Assembly (NCBI GenBank): GCA_900754475.1
Contig: CAAECY010000066.1
Span: 1 to 40,223 of the forward strand
Direction: 5' to 3'
DNA: 40,223 nt
Source: an uncultured Sutterella sp.
GTDB lineage: Bacteria; Pseudomonadota; Gammaproteobacteria; Burkholderiales; Burkholderiaceae_F
Shown: in pieces, positions 7,195-16,278 of the stretch
How positions within the stretch are numbered: position 1 is the first letter of the stretch
How the letters are laid out: each line of letters starts with the position of its first letter
Translations under genes and position numbers: made by a program
Notes under the pieces: generated by a model
The model's database searches: none
Seen by the model: the letters and a program-made list of their open reading frames with translations, nothing else
Told to the model about the DNA's origin: nothing

Positions 7195-8139
7195 TCAGTT
7201 TGCGGAAGGCGCCGCGCAGGCGCATTCGGAGAGTTCGGGCCAGGCTTCGACGAAGCAGTGCGCGACCGTGCGGAAGTCGCCGAAGCGCACCGCGTGTCGG
7301 GCCGCGGCCGCGACGACGGGTTTCCCGTGGTAGGCAAAGCCGAAGCCCGCCGCCCCGATCATCTCCAGGTCGTTCGCACCGTCGCCGCCGCAGATGACGG
7401 CCGAGAGCGGCGCGTCCGCCGCTTCCGCGAGCACTTCGACGGCACGGCGCTTCCCGTCGGCGTCGAGAATCTTCCCGCCCGCGGGGCCCGTCACCTCGCC
7501 CGAAAGCGACCCGTCGGCGTTGAGCCCGAGGCGGTTCGAGACGAACCCCGTCATGCCGTAGCGGTCCGCCACGACCCGGGCGATTTCCGCAAAGCCCCCG
7601 GTGAGGATGTAGGTGCGGATGCCGTTGGCGGTGAGCATGGCGATCCATTCGGCCGCAAAGGGCGTGGGCTTGATGCCTTCGATCGTCTTTTCGAAAATCG
7701 ACCCGTCCGCGCCTTCGAGACACCGAACGCGTCGGCGGAGGTTTTCGGCAAAAGGCAGGTGCCCTTCCATCGCAAGGCGCGTCATTTCGGCAACTTCCTT
7801 GCCGCGACCGACGATCGCGGCCATGTCGTCGATGCACTCGTTTTGAATGAGCGTGCTGTCCATGTCGAAGCACGCGACGCGAAAGTCCTTGAGCGAAAGA
7901 CCGGGCGTGAGCGCAATAAGGTCGATGCGACTCTCGATCGCACGATTGCGAAGCTCTTCCGTAAGGCTTTCCGCGGGAACGTTTGTCAAACGAATGAAAT
8001 CGGGGCGACGAAGGACGAGGTCGGCGTCGAAAGCGTCGGCAAGGCTTTCGAGCGCCGCGGGATCGGTCCCGCCGAGGAGGATGTCGATGCGGTCGTCCTG
8101 TCGGAGGGCGCCGGTGGCTTGGGGTTCGTGGGCGGTCAT
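7195..8139 (-). CDS. serB: Phosphoserine phosphatase SerB
   Basis: This 314-residue HAD-superfamily enzyme dephosphorylates L-3-phosphoserine in the last step of serine synthesis. The nucleophile motif is CFDMDSTLIQNECID (Asp92 nucleophile, Asp94 acid/base). It is followed by the helical cap, the LTGGF motif II, and GGDGANDLEMI with the Mg-binding aspartates. Residues 1-85 form an N-terminal ACT-like domain of the kind found in proteobacterial SerB. The ATG at 8139 (MTAHEPQ) was chosen because the open frame further upstream only shadows the phosphodiesterase gene. No clear ribosome site precedes it. It is 131 bp downstream of the phosphodiesterase gene, with a hairpin between, and may be cotranscribed or independent. 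Confidence 0.93.
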   Translation of the reverse strand: MTAHEPQATGALRQDDRIDILLGGTDPAALESLADAFDADLVLRRPDFIRLTNVPAESLTEELRNRAIESRIDLIALTPGLSLKDFRVACFDMDSTLIQNECIDDMAAIVGRGKEVAEMTRLAMEGHLPFAENLRRRVRCLEGADGSIFEKTIEGIKPTPFAAEWIAMLTANGIRTYILTGGFAEIARVVADRYGMTGFVSNRLGLNADGSLSGEVTGPAGGKILDADGKRRAVEVLAEAADAPLSAVICGGDGANDLEMIGAAGFGFAYHGKPVVAAAARHAVRFGDFRTVAHCFVEAWPELSECACAAPSAN

Positions 8140-8196
8140 GTCGGTTGTGTTTGTTGGGTCGAGGCTTGGGTGTTTTGCGGTTTTTCGTCCGGCATT

Positions 8197-8221
8197 GCGT
8201 CCCGGAGTGTTTCCGGGACGC
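8197..8221 (-). repeat. Hairpin between the phosphodiesterase gene and serB
   Basis: Perfect 10-bp arms (GCGTCCCGGA / TCCGGGACGC) enclose a short loop. Neither direction has a T-run directly after the stem, so it may be a processing or stabilising hairpin, or a weak terminator. Confidence 0.5.
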
Positions 8222-8270
8222 TTGTCGAAACTATCGGGACTATTGTGGTCCGCTTTGCGATGCAGGCGCT

Positions 8271-9890
8271 TTACTTTTCGCTCACGTCTTCGGGAAGGCC
8301 CGTTTCGGCGCACCACCCGTCGTCGCTCGTGCGGTAGCCCGCCGTGAGGTAGGTGCGACCCGCGTGGTTGATGCGTTCCAAGACCTGGGTGAAGGAGCCG
8401 CAGGTAAGTTGAAGTCGTTCGACGGCGGGAACGGCGGGAAGCGTCCCCTTCGAGCAGGTGCAGCCGCCCTCCATCGCTTCGACGAGCAGGCGCCCGGTCG
8501 GAAGGGGCAGGAGCGCCTCGTCGTCCAAGAGCCCCAACTGATCCATCATCGTCACCGCCACGTCCGCGTGACCCGCGGGTTCCGTGTGACGGCCCTTGCC
8601 CGGAAAACGCGTTCCCGCAACGGCGCAAACGCAGCTCAGTTCCTGAGGCAGGAGCCCGCCGTGGTTCCCCGTCCCGAGTTCGAGTTCTTTCCCCATGACA
8701 AGATCGCCCGTCGCGGGATTGCCGCGCGGAACGATGCGAAGGTCGGGGGAGCGGTCGTTCTCCGTAAAGACGAGCGCTTCGGAGAAGGTCCCCGGCACGC
8801 GCCCCTCGACGGCGTCGGGACGCGCTTCGTCGGGCTGCGAAAAGAGCATCCCGATGTCGGGCGAAGCCATCAAGGCGTCGCGCGCTCGAAGGAGATTTTC
8901 GACCGTGGGATCCGTGAGCCAAAGCCCCGACGTGTAGGTCCCCACCAGGACCGCGTCGACCGTCTTCGGGTCGAGCCCGCGGGCGACTTCGCTCCCCGTT
9001 GCGACCTTGAAGCCCGCCTTTTCGAGGATTTCCGTCATGGAGATGTGACGGCGCACGACACCGTGACCGTGGTCGGAAAGGACGACCAACTGCACGCCCG
9101 CGTCGCGCCCCGTTTCTCGCCACCAGGCGAGCACCCGCGCAAACTCGTCGTCCGCATGACGGCGCGCCGCGCGCGTGCGGTCGTCCCAAAGGCCGAATTC
9201 GTGCGAGGAATGGTCGGGCTCTCCGATCCAGAGGACCGTGACGTCGCCGAGGTTTTCGGCGCCGCCCCCGCGCAACTCGTCCTTGAAGAAGAGCTCGACC
9301 GTGAGGGCCGACCCCTTGAAGTCGGGGAATTCGAGCGGGACGCCGTTTCCGAACGCGTCGACGAGCGTTTCGCGGGCGTTCGCGGGTTCGGTCGCTTCGA
9401 GTTCGTGCACGCACGCCACGAGGTGCGTCGCGTAGCGGTCCGCATGCACGTGCTGCAGGCGCGTGCTCCCGACGGAGTTCGCGCAGTAGACCCGCATCGT
9501 CATGCCGCGCTCGCCCAGACGGTCCCCGATCGAGGGAACGGCGATCACGCCGCAGCCGCCCTCATGGCGCTCGTGCGCAAGCACGGACTCAACGCTCGAG
9601 CCGCGAAAGACCGCCTCTTCGGGCTTCATGCCGCGGCGGAAATAGGTGTTCGCAATGACGCCGTGGTCCGTCGGACGAAAGCCCGAGAAGATCCCCGGGT
9701 GGTTCACGTAGGTTTCGGTCGGGAAGTCCGCGCGGTAGTTCGTCCACACGTGGGCTTCCGTTAGGAAGCTCGTGAGTGCGGGCATTTCCTCCGCCGTCAC
9801 GGCGTCGGGCCTGAGGCCGTCGAAGCCCATGATCAGAAAGCGCGGATGGGCGGGAGCGGCGGTCTTCGAAGCGTTGTCGGAATGCGTCAT
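8271..9890 (-). CDS. Alkaline-phosphatase-superfamily phosphodiesterase (type I phosphodiesterase/nucleotide pyrophosphatase)
   Basis: The protein has 539 residues and no signal peptide, so it is probably cytoplasmic. The two-metal site of the superfamily is recognisable: Asp24 in IMGFDGLRPD, the Thr60 nucleophile in PTETYVNHPGIFSG, Asp/His in GEPDHSSHEFG, Asp/His in LSDHGHG, and a late His in GTGNHGG. Relatives hydrolyse phosphodiesters, pyrophosphates or phosphonoacetate; the exact substrate is unknown. A C-terminal CTCSKG cysteine pair is visible. The ATG at 9890 has AAGGA about 9 nt upstream. It lies downstream of a peptide-type ABC transporter operon in the same direction, separated by a terminator-like hairpin, which suggests (inference) that it may act on an imported phosphorus compound. 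Confidence 0.82.
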   Translation of the reverse strand: MTHSDNASKTAAPAHPRFLIMGFDGLRPDAVTAEEMPALTSFLTEAHVWTNYRADFPTETYVNHPGIFSGFRPTDHGVIANTYFRRGMKPEEAVFRGSSVESVLAHERHEGGCGVIAVPSIGDRLGERGMTMRVYCANSVGSTRLQHVHADRYATHLVACVHELEATEPANARETLVDAFGNGVPLEFPDFKGSALTVELFFKDELRGGGAENLGDVTVLWIGEPDHSSHEFGLWDDRTRAARRHADDEFARVLAWWRETGRDAGVQLVVLSDHGHGVVRRHISMTEILEKAGFKVATGSEVARGLDPKTVDAVLVGTYTSGLWLTDPTVENLLRARDALMASPDIGMLFSQPDEARPDAVEGRVPGTFSEALVFTENDRSPDLRIVPRGNPATGDLVMGKELELGTGNHGGLLPQELSCVCAVAGTRFPGKGRHTEPAGHADVAVTMMDQLGLLDDEALLPLPTGRLLVEAMEGGCTCSKGTLPAVPAVERLQLTCGSFTQVLERINHAGRTYLTAGYRTSDDGWCAETGLPEDVSEK

Positions 9891-9964
9891 GGTTGCGGTC
9901 CTTGTGAATCTGTGAATCTTGGAAGGGTTGAAATCGGATCTTTCCGTTCTTTCAGTTCTTTCGA

Positions 9965-10004
9965 AAAGGCTTCGGGAGCCGAACGCTCGCGTCCGGCTCC
10001 CGAG
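9965..10004 (-). terminator. Terminator or attenuator after the ABC permease genes
   Basis: On the minus strand the stem CGGGAGCCG / CGGCTCCCG is followed by AAGCCTTTTCG. It lies about 15 bp after the second permease gene and before the phosphodiesterase gene. The T-run is modest, so partial readthrough is plausible. Confidence 0.65.
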
Positions 10005-10018
10005 CGGTGCGTTGCGGT

Positions 10019-10852
10019 TTATCGCGAGGCGGGTTCGAGCTTTTGCTGCACGTAGTCGCCGAGGATCGACATCGAGAGGGTCGAGAGCACGATCACGACC
10101 CCGGGGACGACGGCGATCCACCAGGCGGTCGTGAGGTAGTCGCGACCGAACCCGAGCATCGTGCCGAGGGAGCTCATCGGGGGCTGGACGCCGACGCCGA
10201 GGAACGAGAGCGAGGTTTCAAGAAGGATCATCCCGGGGAAGTTGAGCGTCATGTTGACGACGAGCGCCGAGGCGATGTTGGGGAGGATGTGCCGGAAGGC
10301 AATCCGCATCGTCGGGATCCCGAGCCCTTCAAGGGCCGAGGCGTAGCCCTCGGTGTAGGCCGAGCGCGCGAGGTTGCGCGTCAGACGCGCGTACCTGTCC
10401 CACCCGTAAACCGCCATGATGACGATGATCACCGTGACGTCCGTCCCGAGGAAGGCGATGATCGTGAGCGCTAGGATGATGAAGGGAAGCGACGCCGTGA
10501 AGTCGACCCCCGCGTTCACCGCATCGTCCGCGAGCCCGCCGAAGCGCGCCGCGATGAAGCCCAAGGTCGTGCCGATCACGGCGCCGAGCACCGTTCCCGC
10601 CACCGCAAGGAGGAAGGAGAGACGGATCGAATGGAGGAGGCGCGAGAGTACGTCGCGACCGAGTTCGTCCGTACCGAGCCAGTGCGCGCTCGATTCGAAG
10701 GGCATCAAGAGGCGCCCCGTCAGGTCCATCGCTTCGATGTCGTAGGGAGCGATCCAGGGGGCGAGCACCCCCGCCAGGAAAAAGACGAGAAGAAGGAGCG
10801 CGCTCGCCGTGACGAGGCCGCTTCGACCCGCTGCCGAAATACGTGTAGTCAT
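10019..10852 (-). CDS. Peptide-type ABC transporter permease (DppC/OppC family)
   Basis: This 277-residue inner-membrane protein has about six hydrophobic segments: one near residues 14-34, then five in the binding-protein-dependent transport domain (about 80-270). HWLGTDELGRDVLSRLL is the DppC/OppC signature before the second helix. The EAA loop contacting the ATPase is seen in YASALEGLGIPTMRIAFRHILPN. It pairs with the DppB-type permease 43 bp upstream to form the channel. Family members move peptides, nickel, opines or glutathione, and the cargo here is not evident. Confidence 0.9.
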   Translation of the reverse strand: MTTRISAAGRSGLVTASALLLLVFFLAGVLAPWIAPYDIEAMDLTGRLLMPFESSAHWLGTDELGRDVLSRLLHSIRLSFLLAVAGTVLGAVIGTTLGFIAARFGGLADDAVNAGVDFTASLPFIILALTIIAFLGTDVTVIIVIMAVYGWDRYARLTRNLARSAYTEGYASALEGLGIPTMRIAFRHILPNIASALVVNMTLNFPGMILLETSLSFLGVGVQPPMSSLGTMLGFGRDYLTTAWWIAVVPGVVIVLSTLSMSILGDYVQQKLEPASR

Positions 10853-10895
10853 GTTGGTGTGTCCCGGAAATCAGCTTGTGTCGGTTGTCGCCCGG

Positions 10896-11819
10896 TCAGT
10901 TGTCGCCTTTGCGAAGACGCGGGTTGACGACGAGGGCGAGAAGGTCCATGCAGAGGTTGGCGGTCACAAGAGAGGCGCCCGTCACGAGCACGATCATCTG
11001 CACGACCGGAATGTCGCGGTTCGCGACCGACTGCACGAGGAGCTTCCCGACGCCCGGCCACGAGAAGACGTTTTCCGTGATGACGGCGCCCGCAACGAGC
11101 GTGCCGATGAAAAAGCCCAGAATCGTGAGGATCGAGAGCATGGCGTTCGGAAGGGCGTGAAGCCAAATGACGCGCGACTCGGGAAGCCCCCGCATGCGCG
11201 CCGCGCGCACGCAGGGAAGGCGCATCGCGTCGATCATGGCGCTTCGGGCGTAGCGGGAGAAAATCGCCGCTTCCGAGGTCGCCATCGTCACGATCGGCAT
11301 GATGTAGTGCCAGACGGAGCCGTTCCCGTAGGAAGGAAGCCACCCGAGCCAGATCGAAAAGACGAGAAGAAGCAGGACGCCCATGAAGAAGTTCGGCACG
11401 GCGTAGCCGAAAACCGAAAGCACCATCATGGCGCGGTCCGTGCGGGTGCCGCGCTTCAAAGCGGCGAGCACCCCGGTCGGGATCCCGAAAAGAAGCGTCA
11501 CGATCGCGGTCGGAATCATGAGGCTCATCGTGGGACCGAAGGCCGAGAGGAAGACCTCTTTGACGGGCAAACCCGTCATGTAGCTCGTCCCCATGTCGAG
11601 CATGACGAACTTCTGGAGGTAGACCAAGAACTGCTCCCAGAGCGGGCGGTTGAGCCCCCACTGTTCGCGGAAGGCTTCAAGCGCCACCGCGTCGGCGGAA
11701 TTCCCGAGCATGATGCGGGCGGGGTCGCCCGTGAGGTGCAGAGCGAAGAAGACGCAGGCCGTGAGCAAAAAGAGCGTGAACGCGGCGCGCAGAACGATAC
11801 GGAAAATCAGAGCAAACAT
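10896..11819 (-). CDS. Peptide-type ABC transporter permease (DppB/OppB family)
   Basis: This is a 307-residue inner-membrane protein. The N-terminal helix (about 8-28) is followed by the periplasmic LTGDPARIMLGNSADAVALE segment typical of DppB/OppB, and then the five-helix transport domain. The EAA loop reads CVRAARMRGLPESRVIWLHALPN. The GTG/ATG region at 11819 lies 3 bp after the stop of the fused ATPase, so translation is likely coupled. It is the partner of the DppC-type permease downstream. Confidence 0.9.
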   Translation of the reverse strand: MFALIFRIVLRAAFTLFLLTACVFFALHLTGDPARIMLGNSADAVALEAFREQWGLNRPLWEQFLVYLQKFVMLDMGTSYMTGLPVKEVFLSAFGPTMSLMIPTAIVTLLFGIPTGVLAALKRGTRTDRAMMVLSVFGYAVPNFFMGVLLLLVFSIWLGWLPSYGNGSVWHYIMPIVTMATSEAAIFSRYARSAMIDAMRLPCVRAARMRGLPESRVIWLHALPNAMLSILTILGFFIGTLVAGAVITENVFSWPGVGKLLVQSVANRDIPVVQMIVLVTGASLVTANLCMDLLALVVNPRLRKGDN

Positions 11820-11822
11820 CGG

Positions 11823-14144
11823 TCAGAGCTCCTCGGAGGTCGTCGCGGTGAGAAAGGACGTGCCGTGAAAGCACGCGACGCCGTGACCCGACGCGTCCGT
11901 GCGCAGAGGCGGCACCGAGCGACGGCAGAGGTCCCGCGCCAAGGGGCAGCGGTTCGCAAAGACGCACCCCGCGGGGCGGTCGATCGGGCTCGGCATCGAG
12001 CCCTTCGGGTAGTACTTCACGACCGAGTCGTTCGCACCCGGGGTCGAGGCCATGAGAAGGCGCGTGTAGGGGTGCTTGGGGTTGCCGAAGACGGCGTCCA
12101 CATCCCCCGTTTCGACGATGCGCCCGAGGTACATCACCGTGACGCGGTCGCAGATGTAGCGAACGACGTTGAGGTTGTGCGAGACGAAGAGCATCGACAT
12201 CTTCGTTTGTTCGCGAAGCCGGTTGAGAAGTTCGAGGACCTGCGCCTGAATCGAAACGTCGAGGGACGCCACGGGTTCGTCGCAGGCAAGGAGCGCCGGA
12301 CGCAGCGCCACCGCACGGGCGATCGCCGCGCGCTGCAGCTGCCCGCCCGACATGACGCCGGGGAGCTTTCCCGCGTGGTGTTCGGGCATGCCGACGAGCT
12401 TCAGAACGTCGAGCGCGCGGGAGCGCGCTTCCTCCGCCGTCAAACCCGAATGCACGATCAGGGGTTCGGCCACCTGGTCGACGATCGGAATGCGTGCGTC
12501 GAAGCACCCGTAGGGGTCCTGGTAGATCATCTGCATCGAGGAGCGCTGTTCGCGCCAGCGCTGCGAGCGGGGCTCGGGATAGGCTTCGTTCTTGAAAAGC
12601 ACCGTCCCTTCGGTGGGCTTTGCGAGGCCCAGCATCAAGCGCGCCAAGGTCGACTTCCCGCAGCCCGATTCGCCCACGAGACCCATCACTTCGCCGTAGC
12701 GGATCTTGAGGTCGATGTCCTGAAGGACGTCCCAGGGGGTGCGACGACCGAAGAAGCCCTTTCGGGCGTAGTAGCAGTGGCGCTTCACGCGCACGTCGAC
12801 GATCACGGGAAAGTCGGTTTGCTGCGGCTCCCCGAGCGGATTGGCTTCACCGACAACTCCGGCCGCAGCGGCCGGACCGACGGGGCCGAACGATTCGGCG
12901 TTTTCAACAAGGCGCCGTTCGTCGTCGGCGGCGTCGGTCGCGTCGTCCGTCTTCGCGGGACGCGCCTCGACCGGGGTCGCGGCGGAGGCGTCCGACGCAC
13001 CGGACACATGAGACGCGGCGACCGTCGCGGGCGTGCACGCTTCGATCGCTTCGAGCATGTCGGCGGTTTCGCGGATTTCGCGCACTTCGCTTTCGTCCAA
13101 GAGAGCGTCCGCGCACCGCGTGCGTCGTTCGACCGAAGTCTCACCGTCGGCATTCGAGGAGACCGACAGGGTCCTCATGGCACCCAAAGCGAGGTGACAC
13201 GCTTCGCGCGCCCGCGGGCAGCGGCTCGCGAAGGGGCAGCCCGAGCCGAGTCGGTCGGGCGGCGGAATTTCGCCGGGGATGGGTTTCAACGTCCCGCGCT
13301 CGCTTTCCATGTCGGGCATGGCGTTCAAAAGCCCCTCGGTGTAGGGGTGCGCCGGTCGGGCGATCACCTGGGCGACGGGGCCTTCTTCGAGAATGTGACC
13401 CGCGTACATGACGGAAACGTCGTCCGCCACGTCGTGCGCGAGGTGCAGGTCGTGCGTGACAAGCAGCATCGACATCCCGCGCGCACGCACGAGGTCGCGC
13501 ATTTCGTTCAGGAGCTCGCGCTGCACGACGACGTCCAAAGCCGTCGTCGGTTCGTCGGCAAGAAGAAGTTTCGGTTCGCCCGCCAAGGCGAGCGCGATCA
13601 TCACGCGCTGGCGCATCCCGCCCGAAAGTTGATGGGCGTAAGCGGTCATGCGCTTTTCGGGGGCGGTGATCCCGACGGTCTTGAGAAGCGCCAGGGCCTG
13701 ATCCGTGAGGTCCGCCTTGTGTTTCACAAGAGCGGTCGCGCCCGACATGCGGTTGCGGTAGTCGGGGTGACGGTAGGCAAGCGTTTCGGCGAGCTGTTCG
13801 CCGATCGTGCGCATGGGGTTCAGGGCCGACATCGCGTCCTGAACGACGAGACCGATTTCGGCACCGCGCAGCGCGCGGAATTCGTCTTCGGTGAGACCGA
13901 CGAGCTCGCGGCCTTCAAAACGGATCGAGCCCGTCGTGCGGCTCGTGCGGCCCGCGAGCCCGAGAATCGAGCGCGCGAGCACGCTTTTGCCCGAGCCCGA
14001 TTCGCCGATCAGAGCGTGGATGCGTCCCGTGCGGACGGAAAGATCGACCCCGTGGAGGACTTCCACGGCGCCGAAAGCGACGTGAAGGTTCCGTACCGCA
14101 AGGAGTTCGGAAACGGCGTTCGAAGATGGTGTCAGGGATGCCAT
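11823..14144 (-). CDS. Fused double ABC ATPase of peptide-type uptake system (GsiA/DppDF-like)
   Basis: This 773-residue protein joins the two ATPase subunits that are usually separate (DppD and DppF), as in GsiA. The first half has Walker A GESGSGKS (47-54), signature LSGGMRQRV and Walker B LLLADEPTTALD. The second half has GESGCGKST, signature MSGGQLQRAA and LLACDEPVASLD. Each half ends in a cysteine-containing oligopeptide C-terminal domain (CPFASRCPRAREAC and CVFANRCPLARDLC). Between them, about residues 320-440, is a long linker of low complexity rich in Ala, Asp, Glu and Thr. Both halves look catalytically complete. It energises the two permeases encoded immediately downstream. Confidence 0.92.
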   Translation of the reverse strand: MASLTPSSNAVSELLAVRNLHVAFGAVEVLHGVDLSVRTGRIHALIGESGSGKSVLARSILGLAGRTSRTTGSIRFEGRELVGLTEDEFRALRGAEIGLVVQDAMSALNPMRTIGEQLAETLAYRHPDYRNRMSGATALVKHKADLTDQALALLKTVGITAPEKRMTAYAHQLSGGMRQRVMIALALAGEPKLLLADEPTTALDVVVQRELLNEMRDLVRARGMSMLLVTHDLHLAHDVADDVSVMYAGHILEEGPVAQVIARPAHPYTEGLLNAMPDMESERGTLKPIPGEIPPPDRLGSGCPFASRCPRAREACHLALGAMRTLSVSSNADGETSVERRTRCADALLDESEVREIRETADMLEAIEACTPATVAASHVSGASDASAATPVEARPAKTDDATDAADDERRLVENAESFGPVGPAAAAGVVGEANPLGEPQQTDFPVIVDVRVKRHCYYARKGFFGRRTPWDVLQDIDLKIRYGEVMGLVGESGCGKSTLARLMLGLAKPTEGTVLFKNEAYPEPRSQRWREQRSSMQMIYQDPYGCFDARIPIVDQVAEPLIVHSGLTAEEARSRALDVLKLVGMPEHHAGKLPGVMSGGQLQRAAIARAVALRPALLACDEPVASLDVSIQAQVLELLNRLREQTKMSMLFVSHNLNVVRYICDRVTVMYLGRIVETGDVDAVFGNPKHPYTRLLMASTPGANDSVVKYYPKGSMPSPIDRPAGCVFANRCPLARDLCRRSVPPLRTDASGHGVACFHGTSFLTATTSEEL

Positions 14145-14215
14145 AGACGTGCGACCGGAGGACTCTCCGGCCCTTCTTCCTGGGTGACGAATGCGTTGGG
14201 AAATGGGGGTTGGGA

Positions 14216-14260
14216 ATTCAAAGGGCTCCGCGACGCGGTTCGCCGCGTCCGGAGCCCCGG
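14216..14260 (-). terminator. Strong hairpin with short T-run before the ATPase gene
   Basis: On the minus strand the stem GGGCTCCG-GACGCGG / CCGCGTC-CGGAGCCC closes a tetraloop-like centre and is followed by TTTGAATT. It lies between the binding-protein gene and the ATPase gene. Partial termination here would give more binding protein than transporter, as is known for similar operons. Confidence 0.65.
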
Positions 14261-14297
14261 ATGCTTTTCGCTTCTTGGCGAGCGCTCTTTCAGAGAA

Positions 14298-14340
14298 AGG
14301 GCCGCCCCCGGCAGGAAGGTTCTCAGGGCCGGGGGCCGCG
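14298..14340 (-). terminator. Hairpin directly after the binding-protein gene
   Basis: The stem CGGCCCCCGGC / GCCGGGGGCGGCC (imperfect) on the minus strand is followed by CTTTCTC. It starts within 10 bp of the binding-protein stop codon. It could protect the binding-protein part of the message from 3' exonucleases or cause partial termination. Confidence 0.55.
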
Positions 14341-14346
14341 CCTCAA

Positions 14347-15888
14347 TCAGCGGAAAGCGAGGTTGTCGGCCGAGAGGTCGAGGCTCCCCTGCATGACGTT
14401 CGGCGTCCACTCGACGTTCTTCTGCTTCGCGTAGAGCATCGGGAGGGCGTAGAGCGGGCAGGCCCAGGGGTTCTCGGCGAAGGTGGCAAGCATCCCTTCC
14501 CAGGCCTTCTTGCGTTCGGCGGCGTCGACCGAGCTCTCAAGCACGCGGCCGAGTTCGCAGAACTTCTGATATTCGGGGCTGTCGGCGACAAAGCCCGCAT
14601 CGATCCAGAAGCTCGCGGGCTTCATGCGGCGCCAGAGCTGCGCGACGGGATCGGGGTAGTAGGCCGAGAACGAGGCGTTGTTGATCATGCGATCGGCGCC
14701 GTCGGCTTCAACCTGCGTCCAGTTTTCCTTGACTTCAAGCTGAACGTTGAGACCCACGGCCTTCAGCATCCCGGCAATCGCCTGCGAGACGGTGAGTTCC
14801 TGCGTGTAGTAGCCCGTCTGGATGCGCCAGACGATGGGTTCGCCCTTGTAGCCCGAGGCCTTGACGAGGGCCTTCGCCTTTTCGGGGTCGTAGAGCTTGG
14901 CGTCGAACTGCGGGAGGTAGAGGTCGCCGAAGGTCTTCGACTGGAAGCTGTTCGCAGGGGTCGTGCGGCCCGCGAAGAGCGCCTGCACGAGAAGGTCGCG
15001 GTCGATCGCGTGGAGGATCGCCTGACGGAGTTCCTTGCTCGCCATGAGTTTCGAACTCTTCGAGTCGAAGATCATGCCGTAGACGTTGTCGATGGCGCCG
15101 CCCACGACGTCGATGCGGCCGTCCTGCGAGAGGGGCTTCACCTGGTCGGGCGTCACCTCGGTGATGAGGTCGAACTCGCCCGAGCGCAGACCCGCAACGC
15201 GGGCGGAGAGTTCCGGCACTTCCACAAAGCTCACGCGCGCGGCGGGAGCGGGCTTCGCCCAGTAGCCGTCGTTGCGAACGAGTTCGAGGCGATTGCCCGT
15301 CTTGAAGTCGACGATCTTGTAGGGGCCCGTGCCGATCGGCTTGCGGATCCAGTTTTCCCAGCCGCCCGCGGCCTTCCAACCGTCTTCGGAAATGATTTCG
15401 GAGGTGCGCGCCGAGAAACGGCGCTCGATGATCGGGTCGGGCGTCTTCATGGTGATGCGCACCGTGTAGTCGTCGACCTTCGTCACTTCCTTGAGGTTCC
15501 CGAGGAATTCCCACGCCACGGCGCGGCCCGGAGCCTTTTCGCCCGAGAAGCGTTCGGGACCGAACGTGAAGACGACGTCGTCCGCCGTAAAGTCCGTGCC
15601 GTCATGGAACTTGACGCCGTGACGGAGCTTGAATTCGACCGTATCGGGCGAGACGCGATTCCAGGATTCGGCAAGACCCGGCTTCAGTTCGCCCGTCGCG
15701 TTGTCGGCCTTCAAGAGGGTTTCGAAGACGGAAGGCAGGTAGCGGTCGATCGCGTTGTTGTTCAAGCCCTGCGGCTCGATCACGGTCGGCAGTTGGGGCA
15801 TGGCGATCACCATGTGGTCGGCCCCGGCAAAAGCGGCGATGGAAGCGGCCGAGAGCGTCGCGGCGACGATCGTACGGATAGCAAGCAT
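14347..15888 (-). CDS. Periplasmic peptide/opine-type ABC transporter substrate-binding protein (family 5)
   Basis: This 513-residue exported protein has a typical signal peptide (about residues 1-22, ending AAFAGA) and no lipobox cysteine, so it should be soluble in the periplasm. It shows the family-5 (DppA/OppA/NikA) hallmarks: an early LPTVIEPQGLNNNAIDRYLP, the segment ELKPGLAESWNRVSPDTVEFKLRHGVKFHDG, and DVVFTF. It captures the ligand and delivers it to the two permeases. The ATG at 15888 is preceded by AGGAG at about 8 nt. It is the first gene of the operon. The ligand could be peptides, glutathione or another amino-acid derivative; the sequence alone does not decide. Confidence 0.9.
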   Translation of the reverse strand: MLAIRTIVAATLSAASIAAFAGADHMVIAMPQLPTVIEPQGLNNNAIDRYLPSVFETLLKADNATGELKPGLAESWNRVSPDTVEFKLRHGVKFHDGTDFTADDVVFTFGPERFSGEKAPGRAVAWEFLGNLKEVTKVDDYTVRITMKTPDPIIERRFSARTSEIISEDGWKAAGGWENWIRKPIGTGPYKIVDFKTGNRLELVRNDGYWAKPAPAARVSFVEVPELSARVAGLRSGEFDLITEVTPDQVKPLSQDGRIDVVGGAIDNVYGMIFDSKSSKLMASKELRQAILHAIDRDLLVQALFAGRTTPANSFQSKTFGDLYLPQFDAKLYDPEKAKALVKASGYKGEPIVWRIQTGYYTQELTVSQAIAGMLKAVGLNVQLEVKENWTQVEADGADRMINNASFSAYYPDPVAQLWRRMKPASFWIDAGFVADSPEYQKFCELGRVLESSVDAAERKKAWEGMLATFAENPWACPLYALPMLYAKQKNVEWTPNVMQGSLDLSADNLAFR

Positions 15889-16212
15889 GAGAGAGAGACT
15901 CCTAGGGGCCCCTCGATCTTCTTGATCCCCGCGTCGGGAATCGTTTGAAGAGACCGAAAGGCCCGGGTGAAGATCCGTACGAAAGCCGAAGACCGAAGCG
16001 CGCCCTCACCCGCCGAGAACCCGAGCAAATTCCGTTTTTTCATCGTGCGGCTCGTTGCCGTGCGCTGCGGGCTTCGGGGCGTCGTCGGACGTCGTTCTTC
16101 GTCGTACGTCGTACGGATCGAAAAATTCCTGAGACCGCGTACGTGCAGGCGCTGTGTCTTTCGTGCCAACGCGTGCGCCGTCCGTCGGGCTCGGGGAGCA
16201 TTCTCCGCTTCG

Positions 16213-16233
16213 CGTGTGACATTTCTTCACACG
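16213..16233. promoter_or_regulatory. Perfect 7-7-7 palindrome, CRP-like half-sites
   Basis: The half-sites CGTGTGA and TCACACG are perfectly complementary and separated by 7 nt. The halves contain TGTGA/TCACA as in CRP sites, but the CRP spacer is 6 nt, so the assignment is open. It lies 325 bp upstream of the binding-protein gene and 275 bp upstream of suhB. Confidence 0.5.
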
Positions 16234-16278
16234 ATTTCATGAAGTCTTTGTGACCGCTCGAAGGGGTAAACAACTTGA

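Noticed and set aside
8140..9414. N-terminal extension of SerB by about 425 residues
   Set aside because: It is only the shifted frame of the phosphodiesterase gene on the same strand; SerB homology begins after 8139.
10809..14396. A 1195-codon open frame opposite the ABC operon
   Set aside because: It is antisense to two permease genes and the fused ATPase, all of which have full motif sets. The frame has none.
16213..16233. Calling the CGTGTGA / TCACACG palindrome a CRP site
   Set aside because: The spacer is 7 nt, not the 6 nt of CRP sites, so I list it only as an unassigned palindrome.
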